64,000 nucleotides of DNA from CALMFG01 sp963674805. GTDB lineage: Bacteria; Bacillota; Clostridia; Christensenellales; CALMFG01. Both the position numbers and the translations under genes were made by a program. Numbering within the stretch: position 1 is the stretch's first letter; every line of letters starts with the position of its first letter. The DNA is taken from positions 1 to 64,000 of the forward strand of contig CAXXNY010000022.1 of the NCBI GenBank assembly GCA_963674805.2. The letters run 5' to 3'. The notes beneath the pieces were generated by a model, which worked only from the letters and a program-made list of their open reading frames with translations, searched no databases and was not told the DNA's origin. Below are positions 52,501 to 60,535 of this stretch, in pieces.

Positions 52501-54237
52501 ACCGCTACCAGCGACGCAGCAGGTCTGGTCGCGTTCACGAATATCCCTTACGGGGATTATACGATTCGAGAAAGCAGTGCACCCACGGGATATGCGGTCA
52601 GCATCACCGAGCCCACCGCATCCATTACCGTGCACGGCGACACGGTCATTGCCAGTCCGGCTTCTATATCCAACCGCCTGGTCATCAGTGATATCACCTT
52701 CACCAAGCTGGATGAAAACAGCAATCCGCTGTCCGGCGCCGTGTTTACGCTGTATGACAGCAGTGATACCGTAATAACGACAGCAACTTCCGGCATCGAC
52801 GGGGTGGTGCTCTTTAATGATATCGAATACGGCGATTATACCATCGTCGAAACAACGGCACCCGACGGCTATACGCGGTCGGACACCGTGCACAGCGTTT
52901 CAGTTATCACGGACGGTGCAACCATTACCCTGACTTCGCCGGATTTCACGGATCCGCCGTTAAACGCATCCATTACCTTCACCAAGCAGGATCCGGAAGG
53001 CAGCGCGCTTCCCGGTGCGGAGTTCACACTGTATGATGCCGCATCCCATGTCGCGGATGTTGCGGTCAGCGATGCTGCCGGAGCGGTTACTTTCAGCGAT
53101 GTTGCGCCAGGCAATTATACGATAGAAGAAACCGGTACGCCTACCGGTTATGTGACGAACCTAACGGTGTTAACCGCCACGATCGCGGATAACGTCAGTA
53201 ACGCCGTTATCACCGCTTCTCCGGCGGTTATTACAAACGCCTATATCATGGGTTCAATTGTCCTGAATAAATGGGATGACAGCGGACGCCCCCTTCAGGG
53301 TGCGGAATTCACGCTGTATGATGATACCGATGCCGTCGTCGCCACCGCGGTCAGCGATGCAAACGGATTTGTCGTATTCTCCGGTGTGCGATACGGCGAT
53401 TATACCATCCGGGAAACACAGGCGCCGCTTGGCTATATTGCTTCATCCGATGTTTATACCGCATTCATACGCATTGATGGGGAAAGCGTGGTCGCCACAC
53501 CATCGAATTCCAGCAACAAACAAATCGTCGGCGCTATCGCTTTTTCAAAAGTTGATGAATCCAGCCAGCCGCTGGCGGACGCAGAGTTCACCCTTTATGC
53601 GGCGAGCGACACCGGCTTTACCCAGCCGCTGGCCACAGCGGTTTCGGATGCTTCCGGGAATGTTGTCTTTGATACTGTTATTTACGGCGATTATCTGATT
53701 GCCGAGACCACAGCACCCGTCAGCTATGTATTATCGTCGGATACCCTGACCGCATCCATCCGGACAGACGGAGATACCGTAAGCACCACTCCGGATACGT
53801 TTGAAAATATAATGATTCGTGCGGATATTACCGTACGCCTGACCAATACCAGCGGAACGCCGTTAAGAGGCGGCTTGATCGCCCTATTCAACAGCTCCGG
53901 AACGCAAGTCACAAGCGGTACCACCGACAATAACGGCGACGTCACGTTCAGCGATGTCCCTTACGGCGAGTATACCTTGCGTCAACTGGAAGCGCCTGAT
54001 GGATATATCCTGTCGGATGCTGAGCTTTCCGTATCCGTTACTTCCGCCGAATCGGTTTATGAAGCCGGAACGTTTATTGACACAAAGATTGTAACGGATT
54101 CGGATACCGTAAGAACCGGCGACACGATATTATTCTATGCAATCGGTCTGGGGCTTGCGCTGGTGCTTCTCGTTCTGATTATCGTGTTAATCGTGGCCCG
54201 CCGCAGAAAAGATGCCGGCGGCAAAAAAGGATATTAG
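49558..54237 (+). CDS. Giant cell-wall-anchored adhesin with collagen-binding-like and Cna-B repeats
   Basis: The 1559-residue protein starts at GTG 49558, with GGGAG five bases upstream. A signal peptide (KIRIRLIFLLTIILLCLQAF...PASAA) leads to an SdrG/Big_8-like domain (about residues 35-180). Five collagen-binding-like modules start near residues 183, 314, 446, 570 and 704, each opening with K-S/T and a (Y)D...ITWTL-type strand. Seven Cna-B modules start near 853, 951, 1044, 1137, 1231, 1325 and 1422, with F/L-T-K-x-D and YTIRE motifs that form Lys-Asn isopeptide bonds. The last lacks both Lys and Glu. The sorting signal is DTVRTGD, helix, ARRRK, not LPXTG. The class B sortase follows 4 bases later. 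Confidence 0.93.
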   Translation: MKIRIRLIFLLTIILLCLQAFPVFSIPASAAERNTDLDIITSIEITDRNGDPLPNDTAKDADVRIAYTFAIPDGATGSAGDTFTMAVPDEFQLDQNLTTQILINGNELLATAVLDATARTITLTFEAIAFYYFDVTGNFWFDVAFDASQIGNVNPVDIVFDIGQGVTPYVVSVNFDQPPPPEATLVKSGVYDSAAKEITWTLRANEEGASIADMQISDTISAEHEFVAGSVTLNGSAAPVSEYSYDSGSQTLTYTFTGPISTEQVVTYKTAVLNSAMLAETTNTLSITNTADLLADGFTIPSNTATISIPVDLLDKSRSYNATNKEITWTLTVNEYDLTVLNAVILDTIPAGLTLDTATVTDTYNGSTVTLAAGSGPGTFSVSGQDLTIELGDIAEDHTIRFVTDVDIDNYLTQTNEAFNNTATLTGTDVVANNTASSSITPGTRVIDKTGGSYDPSTGIITWSILVNSNTVSMDDVVISDLISTNQDYIIGTFAISPDPGGTLTTETADEIVYTFPANITGTYTITFEAQVTDPDIYLSNYNQNHYNTASVTLSNGTGGTDSGTQRVTSVVLDKSSGSYDYDTRQMTWEIDVNQNLSSLDNVIVTDTIPADQAFVASSFIVKDSGGTTFDPANANLTYDTNSFTYTFPGTITDHYTLTYNTTFIDLTQLEQNQTVTLSNAVTLNHDALTTPVSDSTTGTFTSEVISKTQSYTSGNDYIDWQVNINRNEITYDSAYITDVFEQGLELDTSSIALYEAAVDSSNVLSVGAQVAITGANIAYDLDTRTLVFTMPTPITTAYALFFRTYVTDKALSPFDNSATLDADGVPPEQNAIDEEVAVSFVGAGGSATGNVGSLTVTKVDMNSPTTVLAGAVFELVDQYDIVVARVTTDSNGEAFFDRIRFDVPYTVREAAPPVGYNPSPSGQDEYTFTIATGAPEPNITYTFENEQIIGNIQFTKLDENSGPLQGAEFTLYQGGTATAYTATSDAAGLVAFTNIPYGDYTIRESSAPTGYAVSITEPTASITVHGDTVIASPASISNRLVISDITFTKLDENSNPLSGAVFTLYDSSDTVITTATSGIDGVVLFNDIEYGDYTIVETTAPDGYTRSDTVHSVSVITDGATITLTSPDFTDPPLNASITFTKQDPEGSALPGAEFTLYDAASHVADVAVSDAAGAVTFSDVAPGNYTIEETGTPTGYVTNLTVLTATIADNVSNAVITASPAVITNAYIMGSIVLNKWDDSGRPLQGAEFTLYDDTDAVVATAVSDANGFVVFSGVRYGDYTIRETQAPLGYIASSDVYTAFIRIDGESVVATPSNSSNKQIVGAIAFSKVDESSQPLADAEFTLYAASDTGFTQPLATAVSDASGNVVFDTVIYGDYLIAETTAPVSYVLSSDTLTASIRTDGDTVSTTPDTFENIMIRADITVRLTNTSGTPLRGGLIALFNSSGTQVTSGTTDNNGDVTFSDVPYGEYTLRQLEAPDGYILSDAELSVSVTSAESVYEAGTFIDTKIVTDSDTVRTGDTILFYAIGLGLALVLLVLIIVLIVARRRKDAGGKKGY
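50104..52080 (+). repeat. Five tandem collagen-binding-like modules inside the adhesin
   Basis: Protein-level repeats of about 125-135 residues share the pattern Lys-Ser/Thr, Tyr, then ITWTL (or TWEI, DWQV), an Asn in VN, and V-I-x-D-T/L-I. DNA identity is low, so the copies are old. Collagen_bind-type folds with Lys-Asn bonds are expected. Confidence 0.75.
52114..54090 (+). repeat. Seven tandem Cna-B (SpaA-like) modules inside the adhesin
   Basis: Units of about 93-98 residues carry F-T-K-x-D, GAEFTLY, YGDYTIRE and AP-x-GY. Modules 2-6 are most alike. Module 7 (from about 53818) has Arg-Leu in place of the Lys position and Gln in place of the catalytic Glu. Confidence 0.85.
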
Positions 54238-54241
54238 CGCA

Positions 54242-55003
54242 ATGGTCGCGAAAATCAGCAAAAAGCAAATCTCAACCCTGCTTATGATCAGCGCCGCGAT
54301 TCTAGTTGTCGTGATTATTGTATTTTCGGTGAAAATCGGCATGTATTATCGGGATGCCAAACGCACGGAAACCATCTACCGTACACTTGCGGATATTCCT
54401 GACGCAACCGGCGGAACCGTTTCCGGCAATGCCGTTGAAGCGGACGAAGTCAGTATTTCTTTTCATGCACAAATCGCAGCCGCTCAGGCGCAAAACCCTG
54501 ATGTTGTCGGATGGGTGAAAATTGACGATACATCTATCCATTATCCGGTGTTAAAAGGAACGGATAATATCTTTTATTTAAAGCACAATCTGCTGAAAGA
54601 ATCCTCATCACATGCCAGTATCATGATAGATGTGAATCATACTCAAGGCAGCAACCCCGTGATACTATACGGCCACAATATGCGCGACGGGACAATGTTC
54701 CATGATTTAATGTCTTATAAAGACAAAGACTTTTTTATGGCACATTCCATCATTCATTTTGAGACAACGGACGGATACGCCGCATACCGCATCTTCGCGG
54801 TTATCATTATCGATTCAGATACTGACATTCCGCAGGCAGTGATGACGATGGACGAACGAGAAACATTTGTTGCTTCCGCTATCTCGCATTCGCTTTACCA
54901 GACCAATATTTCGGTTAATCCGGAAGACCGTATTTTGATACTGACGACCTGTACCTATGAGACGAAAGACGCGACGCTGGCGGTCATCGCCAGGCAGGAG
55001 TAA
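54242..55003 (+). CDS. srtB: Class B sortase, dedicated to the adjacent adhesin
   Basis: This transpeptidase anchors sorting-signal proteins to peptidoglycan. The 253 residues contain an N-terminal membrane helix (TLLMISAAILVVVIIVFSV) and a catalytic domain with VILYGHNMRDGTMFHDLMSY (catalytic His), ILILTTCTYE (catalytic Cys in TTC) and VIARQE (catalytic Arg). The long insertion and the TLxTC-type motif place it in class B. Start ATG 54242 lies 4 bases after the adhesin stop, with AAAGGA ten bases upstream; an in-frame ATG at 54212 would lie inside the adhesin. The substrate is inferred from gene order. Its stop abuts the convergent ATP-grasp gene. Confidence 0.92.
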   Translation: MVAKISKKQISTLLMISAAILVVVIIVFSVKIGMYYRDAKRTETIYRTLADIPDATGGTVSGNAVEADEVSISFHAQIAAAQAQNPDVVGWVKIDDTSIHYPVLKGTDNIFYLKHNLLKESSSHASIMIDVNHTQGSNPVILYGHNMRDGTMFHDLMSYKDKDFFMAHSIIHFETTDGYAAYRIFAVIIIDSDTDIPQAVMTMDERETFVASAISHSLYQTNISVNPEDRILILTTCTYETKDATLAVIARQE

Positions 55004-56281
55004 TCAGGCGTCTTTTGATTCGTCATAGAACAGATATTTGTTTTGATAGTCCTTATATTTAATCGTCAGGTTTTTACCGCTCATATCGATAATCTGCAGC
55101 CGTTCAAACACCTCATTGACGTTCGCAATCATCTCTTTCCGGCAAGAACCTTCTACAATGAAATATCCGGCCCTTGCGGTTGCGTTCTCAATTTCGGGAA
55201 TCTGATCCCCGTTTTTATATTTATAATAGACGCGTTTCACATAAGGCAATTGTTCAATTTCTTCAATCGGTGTAATCGATTTGATTCTTCCCGGATTACA
55301 GAAAAACAACTGGGTGGATAGATGCGTCGGGTTAGACAAATACTGATAAAGATATAGCGCGCGCATATCCGGCTCTTTGCCCTTCACGCTGTCCAGCACC
55401 ATTTTTAAAATGTCCGTATTCGCGATAATCGGAATCGTGACGCCTTCATACGCTCCTCCGACCCGCATTGCGATTTCATTCACCATTATTCCGTCCGCGC
55501 CGACCAGAAACTGAAAATAAATCGGCCCGTTTTTAATCTGAAACGCACGCACAATATCCAGCGTCATCTTCGCAATCTGGCGGTGATGCGCTTTTAAATG
55601 TACCGACGGGAAATGATGGCAGAGGCAGATGCCGATATGCTGGTCGCGTCTGATGGTGACACGGTCAACCACGGATATAATCTTGGTAACGCCGTTATAG
55701 ACCCAGCCGTTCACGGTGATTTCATCATTGGGGTAATAGCTTTCTACAAGCGCCATGTTTTCTTTTGAAAATCCCAGCGTTTCTTCCATATGCGCTTCGA
55801 CTTCCGCTGCGCTGTTCAGTTTGAATACGCCGCGTTGTCCCTGGGAATCCACCGGCTTTAAAACCACCGGAAAGGTAAGCCCGTCTAATTCATGCGGTGA
55901 AAAGCTGCGTTCAATCAGCGCATAGTCTACAGACGGAATCTTATTCTCTTTGAATATCCGTTTCATGACGCGTTTATTGGTAACCGCGATTGCGGTTTTC
56001 GTGTCAATATAAAAAGGCAGACCAATAATATCGGAGACCATTGCCGCCGTTAAAACCGGCTGGTCCGTTCCGGAGGAGGCGATTCCTTCCACATGGTATT
56101 CTTTTGCCGCCTTTAGAATACCCGTAAAATCAAACGTGGATATCTTTAAATAAATATCTGCGTAATGAAAACCCTCGCAGTCCGGATCATAGTCTGCCAG
56201 TATGACAAAATCGCCTTCTTGTTTCGCTTTTAGAATCAGGTCGATTTGGTTGCTCGACCCGCCTAATATCATCAGCCGCAT
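55004..56281 (-). CDS. ATP-grasp ligase
   Basis: The 425-residue protein has a pre-ATP-grasp Rossmann-like N-terminus (LMILGGSSNQIDLILKAKQEG, ILADYDPDCEGFHYADIYL), then the ATP-grasp core. FPVVLKPVDSQGQRGVFKL is the ATP-binding lysine loop, and YFQFLVGADGIMVNEIAMRVGG supplies the Mg-binding Glu and Asn. The C-terminal 100 residues are a PylC/CarB-like tail. Such ligases join a carboxylate to an amine or thiol, often in cell-surface sugar or peptide synthesis. It follows the aminotransferase gene by about 138 bases on the same strand, suggesting use of an amino sugar product. The substrate is unknown. Confidence 0.85.
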   Translation of the reverse strand: MRLMILGGSSNQIDLILKAKQEGDFVILADYDPDCEGFHYADIYLKISTFDFTGILKAAKEYHVEGIASSGTDQPVLTAAMVSDIIGLPFYIDTKTAIAVTNKRVMKRIFKENKIPSVDYALIERSFSPHELDGLTFPVVLKPVDSQGQRGVFKLNSAAEVEAHMEETLGFSKENMALVESYYPNDEITVNGWVYNGVTKIISVVDRVTIRRDQHIGICLCHHFPSVHLKAHHRQIAKMTLDIVRAFQIKNGPIYFQFLVGADGIMVNEIAMRVGGAYEGVTIPIIANTDILKMVLDSVKGKEPDMRALYLYQYLSNPTHLSTQLFFCNPGRIKSITPIEEIEQLPYVKRVYYKYKNGDQIPEIENATARAGYFIVEGSCRKEMIANVNEVFERLQIIDMSGKNLTIKYKDYQNKYLFYDESKDA

Positions 56282-56419
56282 CTCATTTCACCCTCCATTA
56301 CCCGCTCCATTTCGAGACGGATGCTGTCCTTTTATGTTTCAAGCGATCAGGTACCATCAGTTTACAACAGATACGACAATTTTTCGATGGTTTATGCTGA
56401 TTTTTTATCACTTATGCGA

Positions 56420-57541
56420 TTATTCGGCGGAAAGTACGTTTTCGATGACATATTCCGCATCCGAAACCGTCATATTGGCATGCAGCGGCAGGCGCAGCAG
56501 GCAGGGTGCAATTTGTTCGGTATGGGGCAGGTCTCCGGCCTTGAACCCCAGCCGTCTGCCCATTGAAGACAGATGTAAAGGCGCATAATGCGTGTGCGCA
56601 TGTATGCCGTGGTTATATAAATACTGACGGACAATTTCACGCTGTTCATGAGATTTAAATATCAGATAAAAAACGTGCGCATTGTTTTCGTTATCCGCGG
56701 GCACTGTCGGTATTTCAAAGCCCTTTTTCGTTTGAAAAGGTTTTAATCCGGCTTCATAGGCTTGATAAACAGCTGTGCGGTTTTTTGCAATCTCATCAGC
56801 CTTATTTAACTGTGCGCACAGCACCGCTGCCGACAAATTCGCCATCGACACGTTCATGCCAATCTGCTTCCACGAATACTCCTTGGTGTCGCCGTTTAAA
56901 AACGCCTGGCGGTCTGTCCCGTTATGGTAATACTGAGTCAGCGCCTCCAGCGCTTCCGGCGCGCTGTTATTAACGATCGCAAGTCCGCCCTTTTCACAGG
57001 ATAAATTTTTTGTACTGTCAAAACTCAGCACGCCAAAGTCACCGATGGTACCGAGCATCTGCCCTTTATATCTTCCGCCGAAAGACAGTGCCGCATCCTC
57101 CACCAGCGGAATCCGGCGCGACACCGCCAACTCTTTTAGCGCATCCATATCACAGCTCACACCGCCGTAATGGATTGGGATAATACAGGCTGTACGCTTG
57201 GTAATCCTGCGTTCGATATCTTCAATATCCACGGTCAGCGTCTTGGAATCGATATCTGCAAATACCGGCATCCCGCCCGCCCGCAGAACGGCATTGGGTG
57301 CGGAAGGAAAGTTGTAGGACGGCATGATGACCTCGTCGCCTTCGCGCAAAAAAAGCCCGGATATAATCAGCTCAAGCGCGTAAGTGGCGCTGGACGTCAA
57401 AAATAAATGTGCATCCCCATAATACGTCTTTAATAATTCAGCGGCCGGTTCTAAAAAGTCCTTGCCATCCAAGAGCGCCCGGCTGACATTCACTACTTCA
57501 TCGTTATTATAGTATGGCTGGTTGAACTTAATTTTTGTCAC
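56420..57541 (-). CDS. DegT/DnrJ/EryC1-family sugar aminotransferase, RffA/WecE-like
   Basis: This PLP enzyme of about 373 residues resembles dTDP-4-amino-4,6-dideoxygalactose transaminase (WecE/RffA) over most of its length. FLTSSATYALELIISGLFL binds cofactor phosphate. GDEVIMPSYNFPSAPNAVLRAG and IIPIHYGGVSCDMDALKELA follow, and the catalytic Lys sits in LSFDSTKNLSCEKGGLAI. HTHYAPLHLSS matches the C-terminal sugar loop. The start is GTG 57541: AAGGAG lies seven bases upstream, and the start overlaps the end of the preceding gene by 14 bases. It likely makes a dTDP-amino sugar for a surface glycan; other sugar genes are not adjacent. Confidence 0.88.
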   Translation of the reverse strand: MTKIKFNQPYYNNDEVVNVSRALLDGKDFLEPAAELLKTYYGDAHLFLTSSATYALELIISGLFLREGDEVIMPSYNFPSAPNAVLRAGGMPVFADIDSKTLTVDIEDIERRITKRTACIIPIHYGGVSCDMDALKELAVSRRIPLVEDAALSFGGRYKGQMLGTIGDFGVLSFDSTKNLSCEKGGLAIVNNSAPEALEALTQYYHNGTDRQAFLNGDTKEYSWKQIGMNVSMANLSAAVLCAQLNKADEIAKNRTAVYQAYEAGLKPFQTKKGFEIPTVPADNENNAHVFYLIFKSHEQREIVRQYLYNHGIHAHTHYAPLHLSSMGRRLGFKAGDLPHTEQIAPCLLRLPLHANMTVSDAEYVIENVLSAE

Positions 57542-58199
57542 GCGTCGCTCCTTTAAATCCGATGATATCCGGATCATCCATCAAATCCATGCTCATCATG
57601 AGAAAGCCCGAGAACGCGGCAAAGTCCCAAACAACATCCTGCCCCGCGACTGCCCGCATCTCTGTCAGTGCCGCTTTATATCGGGTATAAAATCCGTACG
57701 TCGGCTTGGGCGAGTAGGTCAGCCCTTCCAGTTCAAAAACATTGATGATCCGCTTTACGGTCGTGGGCTTGATAAACACCTCTTTATCCGGCGCATAATA
57801 ATAGGGAATGGCGGTCATCAGCGGCCATTTCGCCATTTTATCTTTTTCTAAAACATGCATAAAAATCGCAAATCCGGGTTCATGGTCTTCGTGCAGCATC
57901 ATCCTCAGGCCTTCTGCCATTTCTGCCTTTTCGGACGCATTCAGCGTCCCGGCAAAGTCACGGTACCGCATCTTTTCAAAGACAGATACCATCGACGAGC
58001 GCGAAAAAGTCTTATTGATATTCTCAATTGTGGAGTCGGTGTCGTTAAACGCCTCCGGCTCAAAGCTGGATTTTACAAATGCATGCATTTGGGCATGTTT
58101 ATGCTTTTTTCTGATCGCCTCCATTTCCGGATCTTCAAATCCCATCGGATACCGGTTAAGGAATGCCTTTTTTGCGGCTATTAATAAGTCCCGTCTCAT
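57528..58199 (-). CDS. Conserved-looking protein of unknown function
   Basis: The soluble 223-residue protein has no signal peptide, membrane helix or motif that I recognise. It is mixed alpha/beta, Met- and aromatic-rich toward the C-terminus (WDFAAFSGFLMMSMDLMDD). A central segment KWPLMTAIPYYYAPDKEVFIKPTTVKRII is compact and could be a helical or winged segment. AGGGAGG lies upstream. The gene is 19 bases behind the AmmeMemoRadiSam radical SAM gene, and its end overlaps the aminotransferase start, so it is in one operon with both. Function is not proposed. Confidence 0.75.
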   Translation of the reverse strand: MRRDLLIAAKKAFLNRYPMGFEDPEMEAIRKKHKHAQMHAFVKSSFEPEAFNDTDSTIENINKTFSRSSMVSVFEKMRYRDFAGTLNASEKAEMAEGLRMMLHEDHEPGFAIFMHVLEKDKMAKWPLMTAIPYYYAPDKEVFIKPTTVKRIINVFELEGLTYSPKPTYGFYTRYKAALTEMRAVAGQDVVWDFAAFSGFLMMSMDLMDDPDIIGFKGATRDKN

Positions 58200-58218
58200 T
58201 TTAAGTCCTCCCTTGTTG

Positions 58219-59049
58219 TTAGTATATATACTTTAAATACCTGCCCGCAATCTCGGACAGCGCATCAATCCGTTTCAGCGTCTCCGTCGCTACATGTGTC
58301 ATCCGGTACATCGGGCGGAACGGAATAATATGAAGCGGTATCTCTGTATCTACCGACGCCACCCACTCCGCCAGCGCTTTTATCTCATCGTCCGAATCAT
58401 TATATCCGGGTATCGCCAGAAACGTCAGTTCAACATGCGTCTTTTGGCATGCCGCTTTTATGGTTTCCTGCACCGGCGTCAGCCGCCCGCTGCACACCTG
58501 CCGGTAAAAATCATCGTTCATGGATTTTAAATCAATGTTCATTGCATCCACATACGGAAGCAGTGCATTCAACGGCTCAGGTTCGATAAATCCGTTGGTC
58601 ACCAGCACCGTATCTTTCGGATTTTGTTTTGCCGCTTCCAATATATATTCATACCAGATTGTCGGTTCGTTATATGTAAATGCAATGCCGATAGAATCCG
58701 TCTGCTTGCTGCTGATTTCAATCAGCCTCGACACACTTAGCGTTTCGGTCTCCGGCTTTTCCTTTGAAATATGATAGTTCTGACAGAACTTGCAGGAAAA
58801 GTTGCACCCGAATGTGCCCACCGAAAGGATATAGGTCCCCGGTTTAAACCGATTCAGCGGCTTTTTTTCAATCGGGTCCAACGCAATGGACGAAACCTGC
58901 TCATAGGTTTCGGTGTACAGCACGCCGTCTATATTCCGCCGCACTCCGCATATCCCCGCACTGCCTTCTGATAAACTGCAGCGATGCGGGCATAAACTGC
59001 ATCTGACACTGCCGTCAGACTGCTTTTGATAATACAGCGCCTCTTTCAT
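58219..59049 (-). CDS. amrS: AmmeMemoRadiSam system radical SAM enzyme (AmrS-like)
   Basis: The 276-residue protein belongs to the PFL-activase-like branch of radical SAM enzymes. The SAM cluster motif is CNFSCKFCQNY (CxxxCxxC). The N-terminus has an extra cysteine array (RCSLCPHRCSLSEGSAGICGVR). Further motifs are GIAFTYNEPTIWYEY and YVDAMNIDLKSMNDDFYRQ, followed by HVELTFLAIPGYNDS. Its start overlaps the stop of the A/B fusion gene by 4 bases. The AmmeMemoRadiSam trio is widespread in anaerobes, but its reaction is not known to me. The protein partner would be the MEMO-like and AMMECR1-like fusion upstream. Confidence 0.93.
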   Translation of the reverse strand: MKEALYYQKQSDGSVRCSLCPHRCSLSEGSAGICGVRRNIDGVLYTETYEQVSSIALDPIEKKPLNRFKPGTYILSVGTFGCNFSCKFCQNYHISKEKPETETLSVSRLIEISSKQTDSIGIAFTYNEPTIWYEYILEAAKQNPKDTVLVTNGFIEPEPLNALLPYVDAMNIDLKSMNDDFYRQVCSGRLTPVQETIKAACQKTHVELTFLAIPGYNDSDDEIKALAEWVASVDTEIPLHIIPFRPMYRMTHVATETLKRIDALSEIAGRYLKYIY

Positions 59050-60428
59050 CGGTGCCGGATGACCTTAAACCGCTGCATGTCATATTTCTCATCCGGACGG
59101 ATGCCCGCCTTATCCAGCGCAATCGATATCTGCTCGTCCACACTGTTGACGCCCTCCAGATTCGGCAGCAGCAGGCCGCGCCTGAATCCTTTGGATACGA
59201 TAACCCCGTATTCCTTTTCGTCCAGCTTGTCCTTCCCGTCGATATCCTCCGGCATAAACAGCACATCCACCGAAATGTCCAGCTCCGGCAGTTCATCGAT
59301 CGTGATGGCGTGAAAACGCGGATCGCGCGTTGCGGCGGAGACCGCATTCTCGATAATTTCTTCAGCGAGAGAGCCTCTCACAGGCTCAATCGTGCCGATA
59401 CAGCCCCTCAGCCTGCCGTGTTTCTTAATCGATACAAACACGCCTTTTTGTTCCTGATAGAGCGCATCATCCAGTCCCTGCGGCACGGCTGGTTTAACGC
59501 CGTTTGTGACATACGACTCAATCGTTTCACGTGCCAGACGCACATAAGCGTCCGCCGATTCTCTAGATTCCTGCATCTTTTGATCCCTCTGGTTTAAATA
59601 CCGCTCAATCCGGGATTCTTTTGACTCCCCGCCGCGCTCCACGCGGGCGGTCATATACCCGACGCCGAACGGCCCTTCGTAAGAATAAACTTCTGTATTA
59701 ACCTGATATCCGTCAAAGCATCCGGCAAACAGCTCCAACGGTTTTTGCGCACACTGCCCGGCGCGCTCGACCAGCTCTTCATCCAGCATCAGGATGTTCT
59801 CCAATGCGCCTGTCCTGACGGCATCAACAACGGCCTCATCATACACCTTGCCCATCTCGTCATAGCCCGCAGGCGCGTCGTGTTTTAACCGGTGGGATAA
59901 ATCCCCGCTTAAAATCAAAACGTTGTCATCGCCCAGCATATCCGCGATAATCTGTCCGGCGTGATAAAGTAACGGCACCGACAGAAAACCGATGTTGATA
60001 TGAATCAGCTGAAAATCCTCATATGCTTTTTTTACAAACCAAAGCGGCACCAAAGCGCCATGGTCGATATCGGTTGAGACGCGATACCGCCGCGCGGCAG
60101 TTTTATCCATCGCAACGCACGGAACGCCCTCATCCGAAAGTCTCTCAGCGATTTGCACCGCCAGCGGACTGCCGGAAAACGACAGCCGGACATTGGAATG
60201 CCCGAAAGCTCCGAAATCACCGGAGAGGGTTGATTCAATATTGATACACAGCGCATCGCCGAACACATTACCATGCGGTGTTATAACTGCAATCACCTTG
60301 GGTTTGAGCGCCGCAATCGCCACGGCAATCTTTTTCATGCCGTCTATGGTCGCTTTTGCTTCGCGTTCCCTTCCGCCTCCGATTTGGTCCACAATAATCG
60401 GCGGATGGGGTGAAATAAAATAGGTCAT
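59046..60428 (-). CDS. AmmeMemoRadiSam proteins B and A fused (MEMO-like + AMMECR1-like)
   Basis: Residues 1 to about 265 form a MEMO/LigB-like domain (ISPHPPIIVDQIGG, VIAVITPHGNVFGDAL, DIDHGALVPLWFV, ILSGDLSHRLKHDAP) with the His and Asp of the presumed metal pocket. Residues about 290-455 form an AMMECR1 domain (VFVSIKKHGRLRGCIGTIEP, the invariant LRGCIG, then SAATRDPRFHAITIDELPEL). The two are often separate genes; here they are one chain. The third partner, a radical SAM enzyme, is coupled directly behind. Function is unknown despite broad conservation. It leads a probable operon reaching the ATP-grasp gene. Confidence 0.93.
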   Translation of the reverse strand: MTYFISPHPPIIVDQIGGGREREAKATIDGMKKIAVAIAALKPKVIAVITPHGNVFGDALCINIESTLSGDFGAFGHSNVRLSFSGSPLAVQIAERLSDEGVPCVAMDKTAARRYRVSTDIDHGALVPLWFVKKAYEDFQLIHINIGFLSVPLLYHAGQIIADMLGDDNVLILSGDLSHRLKHDAPAGYDEMGKVYDEAVVDAVRTGALENILMLDEELVERAGQCAQKPLELFAGCFDGYQVNTEVYSYEGPFGVGYMTARVERGGESKESRIERYLNQRDQKMQESRESADAYVRLARETIESYVTNGVKPAVPQGLDDALYQEQKGVFVSIKKHGRLRGCIGTIEPVRGSLAEEIIENAVSAATRDPRFHAITIDELPELDISVDVLFMPEDIDGKDKLDEKEYGVIVSKGFRRGLLLPNLEGVNSVDEQISIALDKAGIRPDEKYDMQRFKVIRHR

Positions 60429-60479
60429 AACCGCCTCCTTATTTCATCATACAGCGGATAAACCTGAAATGCAATCCAC

Positions 60480-60506
60480 GAAAAAAGCACACATTTTCGT
60501 GTGCTT
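60480..60506 (-). terminator. Intrinsic terminator of the EamA transporter gene
   Basis: AAGCACAC and GTGTGCTT form a perfect stem with a six-base loop. On the minus strand it is followed by TTTT, about 30 bases past the transporter stop. Confidence 0.85.
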
Positions 60507-60535
60507 CACTCAATATCTTATGTTAATAGGCAGTA

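Noticed and set aside
51565..52893. Long open frame (442 codons) antisense to the adhesin
   Set aside because: It follows codon bias of the repeat-rich sense strand, shows no family motif and has no ribosome site. Long antisense frames are expected opposite Thr/Asp-rich repeats.
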